DNA from: Solirubrobacteraceae bacterium
GTDB lineage: Bacteria > Actinomycetota > Thermoleophilia > Solirubrobacterales > Solirubrobacteraceae
Direction of reading: 5' to 3'
Assembly: GCA_029263125.1 (NCBI GenBank)
Contig: JAJCYD010000029.1
Coordinates: forward strand, 38,631 to 102,630
Length of the DNA stretch: 64,000 bases
Below the pieces are notes generated by a model that did not search any database, was not told the DNA's origin, and saw only the letters and a list, made by a program, of their open reading frames with translations. Positions 37,638 through 45,936 of the stretch are shown here, piece after piece (the first letter of the stretch is position 1; each line of letters opens with the position of its first letter). The translations under genes were made by a program, and so were the position numbers.

Positions 37638-37757
37638 CGGCGAGACGCTAGTGCGCGGGGCGGTCGAGGACCCGGTGATCGCGGGCTGATCGTGGCCCTT
37701 AGCTGTCGCACGCCGCCAGCTTGGCGCCACGACCGTCGGTCCTCCCAGGATCACGGT

Positions 37758-38003
37758 TCAGGCGTGGCGGTGCCACCCCTGCTCGACGAGATCGCGATAG
37801 ACGACGACGTTGCGCCCGCCGGTTGTCACGACCTCCCAGTAGCGCCGGCGCAGCGGCTGGTCGGTCCACCAGCGGTCTTCGACGAGCCAGGACTCGCGGA
37901 CGGCATCGACGTCCTCGCCATCGACGCTGAGCGGCTGGCCGGCGGCGTCCGACTCGACCGCCGCCTGGCGCGGCACGGCGATCCTGCGCGGGCCGGGGCT
38001 CAC
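37758..38003 (-). CDS. DUF6504-like small protein coupled to imuB
   Basis: An 81-residue protein. Its core WLVEDRWWTDQPLRRRYWEVVTTGGRNVVVYRDL resembles DUF6504, a small family found after imuB/dinB-like genes in actinobacteria. GTG 38003 overlaps the imuB stop by four bases (GTGA), so the two are translated together and the small gene must be SOS-induced through the imuB LexA box. Function unknown; the genetic link to the mutasome is strong. Confidence 0.75.
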   Translation of the reverse strand: MSPGPRRIAVPRQAAVESDAAGQPLSVDGEDVDAVRESWLVEDRWWTDQPLRRRYWEVVTTGGRNVVVYRDLVEQGWHRHA

Positions 38004-39208
38004 GTGCCGGGTTCGAAGGGCGTCAGCACGACGCGCCGCTCGGGCACTCGCGAGCCCGGGTCGATCTCCAGCACCCGCAGCGCCGCGTCCGGCCCCGCGA
38101 CGGCGCGCGCCTGGCTGACAGCCTCGCGCAGGCGCTCGTCGCGGCGAGCCGAGCCGTCGTCGAACAGCGCGCGCGTCTCGGGATGCGGGGGGCCGAAGCG
38201 CTCGACGGTCAGCAGCAGCAGCTCGGCCGGCGAGGGCAGCAGCGCCAGGCGCCCTCCGAGCGCCAGGCGCATCCGCTGCGGGTCGGCGAGCGCCTCGCGG
38301 AAGACGACGCGCTCGCGCCACGTCGCGCCCTCGACCAGCCGCGCGGAGAGCACGACGGCGCGCAGCGTGCGCCCGCGCCGCTCATGGCGAGCCAGCAGGC
38401 GATCGATCAGCAGCCCCAGCGCACGCCCGAGCTGCTCGCCGGAGCCCGCCTCGGGCAGCTCGAGCGACTCGCAGAGCAGCTCGCCCGGCCGCCGTGGTCG
38501 CAGGGGCGTGTCGCGCCCGCGGGCGAGGTCGTGGGCCAGCAGTCCGGGGCTTCCGAAGCGATCGGCGACCGCGGCGCGCGACAGCGCGGCAAGCTCGCCG
38601 AGGGTCGCGAACCCCAGGCGCTCCAGCGCCTCGACGAGCGCGACCGTCTCGGCGCGGCGGCGCAGCAGCGCCACGGGCTCGCGCACGAGATCCGCAGCGC
38701 CGCCGACGCGCTGGGGCCGGCGCACGCGCGCACCCTGCGCCGCCACCATCGCGCAGAAGCGCGTCGGGCCTTGCCCGACGCGCGCTCCCGACAGCACCCT
38801 GCGCAGGCGATCGGTGCCGTGCGCGGCGAGATAGCCGTCGGCGAGCATGCCCACGACCCGGCCCGCATGCAGACGCTCCAGCCCGCGCGCGTCGAAGCAC
38901 GCCTCCCCCGGGCGCAGCGATTCGACCTGCGCCCCGAGGCTCTCCAGTCGCACCAGCGCGCTCTCCCACGCCTCGGCCACGCCCATCGGATCGGGCGCGA
39001 CGAGCGTCAGCCGCGGGCAGCGAGCCAGGGCCTCGCCCATCCGCATCCCGGCATGGATCCCGAACGCCTCGGCGGCCTGCGAGACCGCGCCGAGCAGGAG
39101 CTCGTGGCCCGGCTCGGGCGCCAGCGCCGCGGGCTCGCCGAGCAGCCCGGCGCGACCACCGGCGGCGACGGCGAGCTCGAATCGATCCAGGAGGACGCAG
39201 ACGATCAT
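38000..39208 (-). CDS. imuB: ImuB-like inactive Y-family polymerase (SOS mutasome hub)
   Basis: A 402-residue Y-family polymerase relative that recruits DnaE2 to the beta clamp. It starts MIVCVLLDRFELAVA, as Y-family palm domains do. Where active enzymes have SxDE at the second catalytic site, this reads RPGEACFDARG, so one of the two acidic residues is gone, as expected for ImuB. The palm (GMRMGEALARCP), the helix-hairpin-helix (LEALERLGFATLGELAALSR) and the little-finger region follow. No imuA gene is seen on either side. ATG 39208 lies four bases from a LexA box. Confidence 0.88.
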   Translation of the reverse strand: MIVCVLLDRFELAVAAGGRAGLLGEPAALAPEPGHELLLGAVSQAAEAFGIHAGMRMGEALARCPRLTLVAPDPMGVAEAWESALVRLESLGAQVESLRPGEACFDARGLERLHAGRVVGMLADGYLAAHGTDRLRRVLSGARVGQGPTRFCAMVAAQGARVRRPQRVGGAADLVREPVALLRRRAETVALVEALERLGFATLGELAALSRAAVADRFGSPGLLAHDLARGRDTPLRPRRPGELLCESLELPEAGSGEQLGRALGLLIDRLLARHERRGRTLRAVVLSARLVEGATWRERVVFREALADPQRMRLALGGRLALLPSPAELLLLTVERFGPPHPETRALFDDGSARRDERLREAVSQARAVAGPDAALRVLEIDPGSRVPERRVVLTPFEPGT

Positions 39209-39211
39209 CTA

Positions 39212-39225
39212 CGAACGTATGTTCG
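39212..39225. promoter_or_regulatory. LexA box of imuB
   Basis: CGAAC-GTAT-GTTCG, a perfect GAAC-N4-GTTC dyad with C/G flanks, four bases from the imuB start. It also lies 71 bases from the divergent PAS-GAF-PP2C gene, which LexA might affect too. Confidence 0.9.
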
Positions 39226-39295
39226 CACTTCGAAGGTGTCGTGCGCAAGGAGCGCTGGACCTCGGCAGGACTCGCTCGTAAGCTTGCCCCCCGGC

Positions 39296-41848
39296 ATGGA
39301 GCGGCCATCGACGTTCGACAGCCGTACCAAGGCCCGCTCGCTGGCCTTCCTCTTCGCCGCGGGAGCGCTCGTCGGCTTCCTGACCGTCGGCTTCCCCCAC
39401 GAGGACAACGTCGCCGGCGAGCAGGTGCTCACCGTCGCCACGACCTCCCTGCTGTTCGCGCTCGCCTGCGTGCGCATCGGCGGGCGGATCTCCGACTGGC
39501 TGGTGCACGTCGCGCTGGCGTCGGTGACGGTGATCCTCAGCCTCGTCGTCCACTTCACCCAGCAGTCGACGCTGTACCCGTTGATCTACGCCTGGCCGGC
39601 GCTGTACGCGTTCTACTTCTTCTCGACGCCGACGGCGATCGCGCACCTGGCCTTCCTCGGAGCCGCGTACGGGACGGTCCTGATCGTCGATGGCACGACG
39701 GACGTGACGACCCGCCTCGTCCTCGTCGTCGGGACCCCGCTGGTCATCGGCCTACTGATCTCGCGCCTGCTGACGACGATGCGCGAGGGCATGGAGCGCA
39801 TGGCGCGTCAGGAGCGCGCCCTGCGCTCCAGCGAACGGCGCACGCGGCTGATCGTCGACGGCGCACGCGACGGCTTCATCTCGACCGACGCCGAGGGCCG
39901 CGTGCTCGACGTCAACGCCGCGGCCGAGTCGCTCCTGGGGCGCTCGCGCGCGGATGTGCTCGGCCGCCCGTTTCAGGAGCTCGGGATTCCCGACGGCGAT
40001 CACGAGCGCTTCGAAGCGCGCCGACGGGCGCTCCTGGAAGGGGCACGCGAGGAGGGCGAGCGCCACCTCGCTCTGCGCGTGGCGATCGACCGCCCCGACG
40101 GCAGCCGGTTGAGCGCGGAATCGATGATCTGGGCCGTCGAACGCGACGGCGAGTGGATGATCAACGCGCGCCTGACGGACATCGGCGAACGGCTGCGCGA
40201 GCAGGAGGAGCGCGAGCGGCGCGTCGCCGCCGAGGCGGCGCGCGAGCAAGCAGAGCTCGCGACGACCACGATCGCGCGCCTGCAGGCCGTCGCGGACGCC
40301 GCGCTCACCCACCACCACCTCGACGACCTCCTGCCGACGATCCTGCAGCGCACACGCGAGGTCATGGAGGCCGATGCCGCGGGCCTGCTGCTCACCCAGG
40401 AGGACGGAAGCCTCTCGCGGCTGGCGTGCGACAGCACGCCGGCGCCGACGATGCCCGACCGCGTGCGAGCCAACGCGGGCATCGCCGGGCGTGTCCTGGC
40501 CAGCGGGCGGCCGCTCGTGGTCAACGATCCCAGCGCCGACGATCTCGCGGACGCCGCCTTCTCAAACCAGGCGATCGCGTCGATCGCCTGCGTCCCGCTG
40601 CTGTCCAAGGGCGAGCAGATCGTCGGCGTCGTGCAGATCGGATATGCGTCTCCGAGGCGGGCAAGCGACGACGACATCGTCCTGCTGCGGCTGACGGCCG
40701 ACCGGGTGGCCCTGGCGATCGACCATGCGCGGGCATTCGGACGCGAGCACCGGATCGCCGAGACCTTGCAGCGCAGCCTGCTGCCCGACGCGCTGCCGGC
40801 GCTGCCCGGCGTCACGCTCGCTGCGCGCTACCTGCCCGCCGCGGCGGAGTCGGAGGTCGGCGGGGACTGGTATGACGCGATCACGTTGCCGGGCGGGCGG
40901 ATCCTGCTCGTGATGGGTGACGTGTCGGGCAAGGGCCTGGCGGCGGCGTCGACGCTCGGCTCGCTGCGCAACGCGATCCGCGCCTACGCGATGGAGGGTC
41001 ACGGTCCTGCCGAGATCGCCGAGCTCGTCAACCGCTTCGTGCTCTACGACGACACGCGCGACCACATGGCGACGCTGGTCCTCGCGGTCCTCGACGCCGT
41101 GTCAGGTGCGCTGGAATGGGTCAACGCCGGCCACCCGCCGCCGCTGATCATCGATGCGTCCGGGACGCCGGCGTTCCTGGAGGGCGCCCGGTCGGTGCCG
41201 CTTGGCGTGCTCGCGTTCCCCGCCTACCGCGTCAAGCGTACGACGGTGGCGCCGGGCGGCGCGGTCGTGCTCTACACCGATGGGCTGATCGAACGCCGCG
41301 GCGAGCACCTGGAGACGGGAATGGCGGCACTGGCCGCGGCCGCGGCGGACGGGCCGACGCTCGCCGATGCGCTCTGCGACCGGCTGCTGGCCACCGCCGC
41401 ATCCGCGGGCGCCACGACGGACGACGTCGCGATCCTGACCTCCTGCCACGTGGCGCTCGGCAAGCGCCTGGAGCTCACGGTCCCCAGCGAGCCGAGCGCC
41501 CTGAGCTCGCTGCGTGGTCTGCTGGCACGGTGGCTGGGGCTGTGGGATGCGACCGCCGCCGACGTCCACGCGATCCTGCTGGCATGCAACGAGGCATGCG
41601 CGAACGCGATCGAGCACGCCGGGACCCCGTCCGGCGAGAAGATCGACGTGGTCGCCGTGCTCGATGACGGAGCGGTCGACATCACGATCCGTGACCACGG
41701 CCGCTGGCGCCCACCGCGCCCGGCGGGCGATCACGGCCGCGGCCTGGATCTCATCGACGCGCTGATGGATGATGTCCACGTGCAGCGTGACGACGACGGC
41801 ACCACACTGCGGTTGCGGCTGCGCCTCAGCTCAGGAGTGACGGCGTGA
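39296..41848 (+). CDS. Membrane PAS-GAF-SpoIIE phosphatase-HATPase regulator
   Basis: An 850-residue switch protein combining sensor, phosphatase and anti-sigma-like kinase in one chain. Six membrane spans occupy residues 15-160. A PAS domain covers about 180-300 (IVDGARDGFISTDAEGRVLDVNAAAE), a coiled-coil about 300-330, and a GAF domain about 335-480. A PP2C/SpoIIE domain covers about 485-705, with GGDWYD at 522-527, GDVSGKG from 541 and TTDDVAIL. A C-terminal histidine-kinase-like ATPase (about 715-850) carries the N box LLACNEACANAIEHAG and the glycine motif HGRGLDLI. It would dephosphorylate and rephosphorylate a STAS partner; the next gene is one. The GTGA overlap supports this. Confidence 0.9.
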   Translation: MERPSTFDSRTKARSLAFLFAAGALVGFLTVGFPHEDNVAGEQVLTVATTSLLFALACVRIGGRISDWLVHVALASVTVILSLVVHFTQQSTLYPLIYAWPALYAFYFFSTPTAIAHLAFLGAAYGTVLIVDGTTDVTTRLVLVVGTPLVIGLLISRLLTTMREGMERMARQERALRSSERRTRLIVDGARDGFISTDAEGRVLDVNAAAESLLGRSRADVLGRPFQELGIPDGDHERFEARRRALLEGAREEGERHLALRVAIDRPDGSRLSAESMIWAVERDGEWMINARLTDIGERLREQEERERRVAAEAAREQAELATTTIARLQAVADAALTHHHLDDLLPTILQRTREVMEADAAGLLLTQEDGSLSRLACDSTPAPTMPDRVRANAGIAGRVLASGRPLVVNDPSADDLADAAFSNQAIASIACVPLLSKGEQIVGVVQIGYASPRRASDDDIVLLRLTADRVALAIDHARAFGREHRIAETLQRSLLPDALPALPGVTLAARYLPAAAESEVGGDWYDAITLPGGRILLVMGDVSGKGLAAASTLGSLRNAIRAYAMEGHGPAEIAELVNRFVLYDDTRDHMATLVLAVLDAVSGALEWVNAGHPPPLIIDASGTPAFLEGARSVPLGVLAFPAYRVKRTTVAPGGAVVLYTDGLIERRGEHLETGMAALAAAAADGPTLADALCDRLLATAASAGATTDDVAILTSCHVALGKRLELTVPSEPSALSSLRGLLARWLGLWDATAADVHAILLACNEACANAIEHAGTPSGEKIDVVAVLDDGAVDITIRDHGRWRPPRPAGDHGRGLDLIDALMDDVHVQRDDDGTTLRLRLRLSSGVTA

Positions 41849-42219
41849 ACGCACCGCCGGCGCTCGTGCGCTGCGAGCGGCGCGGCAACCAGGTCGTCGT
41901 GTCGCTGCACGGCGAGCTCGACGTCTTCAACGCGCCCGAGGTGACGGCGGCGATCCAGGCCGCGGTCACGCAAGACGCGCTCGGAGCAGTGCTCGACCTC
42001 AGCGACGTCGGATTCCTCGACTCGACAGCCATTCGCAAGCTCTTCGAGCTGGCGAGCACGCTGGTCGAGCGCCGGCAGTCGGTGCACGTCGTCAGTCCCA
42101 CCGGTGGCACGGCGGCGCGGTCGATGCGGCTGGTCGGATTCGCACAGGCCGCGCCGCTGCATGACTCACTCGACGACGCGCTCGCGCATGCCGAGCGGGG
42201 CACGCTCTCGCACGACTGA
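41845..42219 (+). CDS. STAS-domain anti-sigma-factor antagonist
   Basis: A 124-residue SpoIIAA/RsbV-like protein: VVVSLHGELDVFNAPEVTAAI, then AVLDLSDVGFLDSTAIRKLFELA, with Ser60 at the phosphorylated position. GTG 41845 overlaps the stop of the phosphatase/ATPase gene, so this is its natural substrate and output. Phosphorylation by the upstream HATPase domain and dephosphorylation by its PP2C domain would set the balance. The sigma factor controlled is not in the window. Confidence 0.93.
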   Translation: MNAPPALVRCERRGNQVVVSLHGELDVFNAPEVTAAIQAAVTQDALGAVLDLSDVGFLDSTAIRKLFELASTLVERRQSVHVVSPTGGTAARSMRLVGFAQAAPLHDSLDDALAHAERGTLSHD

Positions 42220-42704
42220 AACCGCTGCGGGTTTCGACGATCCGCCGGCTGCCCAAAGGGATCGTGACGCAGTCGACGTTCACAACGTTGGATTTTCGGG
42301 CGCATGATGGCGGGACCCGGGACTGCGCGAGAGGAGGTACGCGCGGTCCGGCGCGGCGACAGGCTCGACGGGACGGGTCGGTGCACTGGGGCGCCGGTCT
42401 GGATCGGCTGCCAGAACTCCGCCCGGGATACCTCCAGCTGGGCCAACTGGACGGCATGGTGCGCCCGTCCCGGCTGCACGCGCGATGTCTTCGGCGTCAG
42501 CAGCAGCGGCTCGACGTACGGCGTGCCCCTCGCCAGATCCCTCCGGGCGAGAGGATCTCGTCGACGACGCACGTTGTGAGCTTGTCGAGGGGCGGCCGGA
42601 TCTGGACTCGATCGAGCTGCGGTCGTCGGGATCGAACGACGACAGCGCGCATGCTGCAGACACTCGACCGCGTGCGCGACGATCGCTGTGCTTGCCGCAC
42701 ATAG
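42220..42704. other. 485-base gap without a recognisable gene
   Basis: Several overlapping frames are open here on both strands, but none shows a start with an RBS, a known domain, or consistent codon pattern. An SD-like GAGAGGAGG at about 42340 is not followed by a sensible frame. I see no tRNA, long inverted repeat or promoter pair. It could be a decayed gene. Confidence 0.4.
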
Positions 42705-42727
42705 AAAAGCCCCGCCGGAGCGGGGCC
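42705..42727 (-). terminator. Intrinsic terminator of RNase P RNA
   Basis: Read on the - strand, GCCCCGC-TCCG-GCGGGGC forms a 7-base-pair stem with a tetraloop followed by TTTT. It lies directly after the 3' end of the RNase P RNA gene. Confidence 0.85.
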
Positions 42728-42728
42728 T

Positions 42729-43064
42729 TTCCGTAGCGGGCCGGTAAGCCGGATTCTGTCGTTGAGCAGCCATCCATCTGAGCGGCCGACCTGGACCTTG
42801 GCGGGCAGCCTGCGAGCGGTCCTGCTTGGCCTTGCATCGGGTGGGGTTTGCCTGGCCGCCGTGTCGCCACGGCGCCGGTGCGCTCTTACCGCACCTTTTC
42901 ACCCTTGCCTGTGCGCGTCGCACGTGCCTGACGCGCCATCGGCGGTGTGTTTCTGTGGCACTTTCCCGCGGGTTTCCCCGGGTCGGGTTCCCGACCACCC
43001 TGCCCTGTGATGTCCGGACTTTCCTCGAAGGTGCAACCTCCGCGGCTGCTTGGCCTGCCCCGTT
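42729..43064 (-). ncRNA. rnpB: RNase P RNA, bacterial type A
   Basis: The catalytic RNA that trims tRNA 5' ends. On the - strand the conserved GAGGAAAGTCCGGAC (P4 5' strand region) occurs near the 5' end at about 43015-43029, and the 3' end shows CAGAATCCGGCTTACCGGCC. The conserved P4 pairing partner and the terminal P1 helix (CGGGGCAGGCC with GGCCCGCTACG, two mismatches) bracket about 336 bases, a normal length. The 5' end is set by P1 and may be a few bases off. An intrinsic terminator follows. Confidence 0.93.
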
Positions 43065-43161
43065 GAGGCTAGACGATCCTGCGCGGTCCAGCGGGAGATC
43101 GCCGTCAGCGGGCGACGCCGTCGCCGCAGCGTCCGACGCCGCGCCGGGATAGGGTCACGGC

Positions 43162-43659
43162 ATGCAGCAACCCGACGTGCTCGGCCGCCGCATCGGCGCG
43201 GCCATCATCGACATCGGCATCGCGTTCCTGATCCTGCTGGTCGTCGGCGGGCTGTTCGGCAACGACGTCGGGCCGGACGCACCTGATTCGGCGCGCTTCG
43301 GGGCGCTTGACCGTCTGCTCTTCCTGGCACTCGTCGTGGCGTATTTCATCGGCACCGAGACCGCCTGGGGTCAGACGATCGGCAAGAAGGTGCTTGCGCT
43401 GCGCGTCGTCGCAGCCGACGGCTCCGCGCCATCGACTCGCGCGATCGTCGTTCGCAATCTCGTGCGCATCGTCGACGCGCTCCCGGCGTTCTACGTCGTC
43501 GGCGCGATCGCCTTCTTCGCCAGTGGCCAGAAGCGCCAGCGTCTCGGCGACATGGCCGCCAAGACGCGAGTCATCGCCAGCGACCTCCCCCCCGACCAGC
43601 CCGCCGCTCCGCCTCCGCCACCGCCCGACGAGGACGTCATCGCGCAGATCATGCGCTGA
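43162..43659 (+). CDS. RDD-family membrane protein
   Basis: A 165-residue protein with three spans. RDD signature residues: LGRRIGAAIIDIGIAFLILL opening (Arg and Asp), then TAWGQTIGKKVLALRVV and RNLVRIVDALPAFYVVG. A proline-rich cytoplasmic tail (PPDQPAAPPPPPPDED) ends it. RDD proteins have been linked to sodium/proton exchange in a few cases; the role here is unknown. It is convergent with the lexA unit, 3 bases apart. Confidence 0.9.
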   Translation: MQQPDVLGRRIGAAIIDIGIAFLILLVVGGLFGNDVGPDAPDSARFGALDRLLFLALVVAYFIGTETAWGQTIGKKVLALRVVAADGSAPSTRAIVVRNLVRIVDALPAFYVVGAIAFFASGQKRQRLGDMAAKTRVIASDLPPDQPAAPPPPPPDEDVIAQIMR

Positions 43660-43662
43660 CGC

Positions 43663-43878
43663 TCAGCTCAGCTCGACGTGGCAGTCGCGACAGCGACCGC
43701 CGCCCGCCGACGGCCCGGATCCGTAGCGAGCCACCATCGGCCCGTCACAGATCGGGCACGCCGCGGCGCGGTGTGCGGAGAGTTCCTCCCAGGCGCCGGA
43801 GATCACGTCCTCCAGCGTCGGACCCTCGCGCGGGAAAGTCCATGTGCAGACGGGCCGTACGAGCTCGATCGTCGCCAT
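43663..43878 (-). CDS. Small zinc-ribbon-like protein coupled to lexA
   Basis: A 71-residue protein ending in two CxxC knuckles: CPICDGPMVARYG and GRCRDCHVEL, a plausible single zinc site. The N-terminal part is a short domain (TLEDVISGAWEELSAHR). ATG 43878 shares its A with the lexA stop codon (TGATG), so it is translated with lexA and SOS-regulated by the same box. I do not know its function; similar small zinc-ribbon genes next to lexA have been seen in other actinobacteria as I recall, but I cannot name them. Confidence 0.65.
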   Translation of the reverse strand: MATIELVRPVCTWTFPREGPTLEDVISGAWEELSAHRAAACPICDGPMVARYGSGPSAGGGRCRDCHVELS

Positions 43879-44492
43879 CAGGACACGCTCCTGAACAGGC
43901 CGACCACGCGTCCGAGCACGCTGACCTCGCGCGTGCGGATCGGCTCCATCGAGGCATTCTCGGGCTGCAGGCGAATGTGGTCGGCCTCGCGGAAGAAGCG
44001 CTTGACCGTCGCCTCCTCGCCCACGAGCGCGACGACGATGTCGCCGTCCTCTGCGGTGTCCTGCGGCCGGACGACGACATAGTCGTCGGGCAGGATCCCC
44101 GCGCCGATCATCGACTCGCCCCGCACACGCAGGACGTACTCGCCATCCTCGCCGCCGGCGAGCTGGGGAACCGAGACGTACTCCTCGATGTTCTCCTCGG
44201 CGAGGATCGGCGACCCCGCCGCCACATGCCCCACGAGCGGCAGGCCTTCGGGGCGCACGATCGACTTGACCTGCTCGACAGCCCGGTCCAGGAGCTCGAT
44301 GGCGCGCGGCTTGGACGGATCTCGCCGCAGTAACCCGAGCTTCTCGAGGTTCGCGAGATGAGCGTGCACCGTCGAGGACGATGCGAGTCCGACGGCCTTG
44401 CCGATGTCACGCACGGTCGGGGGATAGCCATGCCCGGCCGAGTAGCGCTTGATGAACTCGAAGATCTCCTGCTGGCGCTTGGTCAGGTCCAT
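43878..44492 (-). CDS. lexA: SOS repressor LexA
   Basis: A 204-residue repressor-protease. The N-terminal winged helix begins [15 protein letters not shown], with recognition helix around [20 protein letters not shown]. The cleavage site is Ala92-Gly93 in HVAAGSPI, the catalytic serine is Ser127 (RGESMIGAG) and lysine is Lys164 (EATVKRFF). It represses dnaE2, imuB and itself, judging from the boxes seen here. ATG 44492 has a LexA box 38 bases upstream. Confidence 0.97.
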   Translation of the reverse strand: MDLTKRQQEIFEFIKRYSAGHGYPPTVRDIGKAVGLASSSTVHAHLANLEKLGLLRRDPSKPRAIELLDRAVEQVKSIVRPEGLPLVGHVAAGSPILAEENIEEYVSVPQLAGGEDGEYVLRVRGESMIGAGILPDDYVVVRPQDTAEDGDIVVALVGEEATVKRFFREADHIRLQPENASMEPIRTREVSVLGRVVGLFRSVS

Positions 44493-44529
44493 CGGGCGAG
44501 CTCCTTGGGAGATGGGCTGATGGGTGAGG

Positions 44530-44543
44530 CGAACATCTGTTCG
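44530..44543. promoter_or_regulatory. LexA box of lexA (autoregulation)
   Basis: CGAAC-ATCT-GTTCG, GAAC-N4-GTTC dyad, 38 bases upstream of the lexA start. On the - strand a TATAC-like -10 element overlaps its edge. Confidence 0.88.
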
Positions 44544-44598
44544 TATAACCTAGCGCGGCCGGCGGATGGAAGCAAGCGCCCTATACTGCGCGAGCCCT

Positions 44599-44684
<86 letters not shown>

Positions 44685-44690
44685 TCAAGA

Positions 44691-44715
44691 AAGGCCCGCA
44701 TATGCGGGCCTTTCT
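44691..44715 (+). terminator. Terminator after tRNA-Leu
   Basis: AAGGCCCGCATATGCGGGCCTTTCT: a perfect 9-base-pair stem (GGCCCGCAT/ATGCGGGCC) with A and T tracts on either side, seven bases after the tRNA. The stem can work on either strand. Confidence 0.85.
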
Positions 44716-44845
44716 GCCGTTCTACGTTGGTGTCAAGGCAGTGCGAGAAGAGCGCCCCAATCATCGAGGAGCGCCCTGCGATCACGTTCTCGGAGCGTCC
44801 CCGGCGCGACGGATCGGCGCTTTCGGTGCTGCGAGTCGCCGAGAG

Positions 44846-45262
44846 TCAGGGCGTGATCAACGCGAGAGTCGGCAGCAGGGTTCGATAGCGGTTGGCGTCG
44901 CGCGTCAGTAGCGCGCGGCGGGTAACGGCGGCGTGGGCGCCGATGTAGAAGTCCGGCAGCGGTGACCGTCTCGTGCCGCCGCGTCGGCGGCACTCGACGA
45001 AGCACTTCCCGGCGAGAAACGCTGCCTCCCACGGTACGTCTTCGCGTCCGAGCTGTGGAGGTAGCGTGGCTTCGAGTGTCTCGATGCGCCCAAAGGCGAC
45101 GGAGATCTCCGCATAGACGATGGGATTGATTAGAACCTGCCCCGCCTCGAAGGCTTCGGCCAAGCGCGCTTCGGACCATGTGGCCCACACGGGATCGTTG
45201 GTGAAGAGGTCCAGCAGCACGTTGGAGTCCACGAGGATCCCGGTCGGCGATGTGTCAGTCAT
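44846..45262 (-). CDS. VapC-type PIN-domain toxin
   Basis: A 138-residue ribonuclease toxin. Acidic active-site residues lie in ILVDSNVLLDLF, INPIVYAEISVAF, LPDFYIGAHAAV and LLTRDANRY, the usual four positions. The gene overlaps the antitoxin 3' end by eight bases, and a palindrome precedes the pair. RNA target unknown; VapC proteins often cut tRNA, and a tRNA gene lies 160 bases away, probably by chance. Confidence 0.9.
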   Translation of the reverse strand: MTDTSPTGILVDSNVLLDLFTNDPVWATWSEARLAEAFEAGQVLINPIVYAEISVAFGRIETLEATLPPQLGREDVPWEAAFLAGKCFVECRRRGGTRRSPLPDFYIGAHAAVTRRALLTRDANRYRTLLPTLALITP

Positions 45263-45479
45263 CGCCGCGGGTGAGCGCCATGATCTCCTCGGTACTCATC
45301 GCCACCGTCGCTGTGCCGCGCATCCGGCCGGCGATGGCCTCGCCCTCCCCGTCCTTGACGCGGACCAGGCGCGCGCCGCCGTTGTCGAGCTCGAACTCGA
45401 CCTCGCTGCCGGGGGCGATGCCCAGCTGCCGACGAACCTTCTGCGGGATCGTTACCTGGCCCTTGCTCGTCACGCGCAT
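45255..45479 (-). CDS. AbrB/SpoVT-type antitoxin (VapB)
   Basis: A 74-residue antitoxin. MRVTSKGQVTIPQKVRRQLGIAPGSEVEFEL is the swapped-hairpin AbrB DNA-binding domain; the C-terminal helix (MSTEEIMALTRGDD) would block the toxin. It is first in the operon and autoregulated, most likely through the dyad at 45499-45518. Confidence 0.9.
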   Translation of the reverse strand: MRVTSKGQVTIPQKVRRQLGIAPGSEVEFELDNGGARLVRVKDGEGEAIAGRMRGTATVAMSTEEIMALTRGDD

Positions 45480-45498
45480 GGCCGAAGCCTAGCAGGAA

Positions 45499-45518
45499 GT
45501 AATACCGCATGGTATTAC
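45499..45518. promoter_or_regulatory. vapBC operator palindrome
   Basis: GTAATACC-GCAT-GGTATTAC: perfect 8-base arms, 4-base spacer, about 20 bases upstream of the antitoxin ATG and much richer in A/T than its surroundings. It is the natural binding site of an AbrB-type antitoxin. Confidence 0.85.
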
Positions 45519-45558
45519 CTGCCGGCACGCGGATGGCGGCCCAAGCGCTGGGGTATCC

Positions 45559-45673
45559 GTGTGTCTACCGACGCGATCGGCGATGACCAACGACGCCAAC
45601 GACCGCCACGTCCTCGCCGCCGCGGTCGCCAGCGACGGCCATGCCATCGTCACGCTCAACCTCAAGGACGCTC
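45559..45673 (+). pseudogene. C-terminal fragment of a second PIN-domain toxin
   Basis: The + strand encodes MTNDANDRHVLAAAVASDGHAIVTLNLKD, the conserved C-terminal half of PIN_3-type VapC proteins, whose two aspartates form the metal site. There is no N-terminal half, and after LNLKD the frame runs into the repeat described next. It is a broken toxin, unrelated in frame and strand to the intact vapC at 44846. Confidence 0.7.
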
Positions 45674-45679
45674 CAAATC

Positions 45680-45850
45680 GTCGACGGGGCGGTCTCGGGG
45701 CGTGCGATCGCGATCACCGGGTTGGGCGCCTTCTGCATGCACGCCATGGGAAACGCGACCAGCCGGACCCGCATCGCATCGAGCTGGGCGCCTTCTGCAT
45801 GTCTGTCATGCCAAACCCGTCCAAGCCACGCCGCCATGTGTGAGAGCGCG
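45680..45850. repeat. Dispersed repeat, copy 1
   Basis: About 171 bases, nearly identical over most of its length to 47802-47945 in the same orientation. Shared blocks include GTCGACGGGGCGGTCTCGGG, GGAAACGCGACCAGCCGGAC, CGCATCGCATCGAGCTGGGC and ATGCCAAACCCG. Copy 1 has 27 extra bases near its start. Inside each copy the word GGGCGCCTTCTGCATG occurs twice, 62 bases apart. On the - strand both copies keep one frame open with the same wording (GAQLDAMRVRLVAFP), and the 27-base difference is in frame. Confidence 0.75.
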
Positions 45851-45936
45851 GTCGCGCAACTGCGGCAGTCTCGCCGCTGCCGTCGCGACGCTTCCACTTC
45901 GTCGTCCGCCGCGAGCCGGCGCCGACCCGGACGGCG

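Noticed and set aside
38183..39295. The 5' part of a very long + frame (1,221 residues) running antisense to imuB
   Set aside because: High GC keeps the antisense frame open. The PAS-GAF-PP2C protein begins naturally at ATG 39296 with its membrane spans; the upstream part is low-complexity Arg/Ala/Gln sequence.
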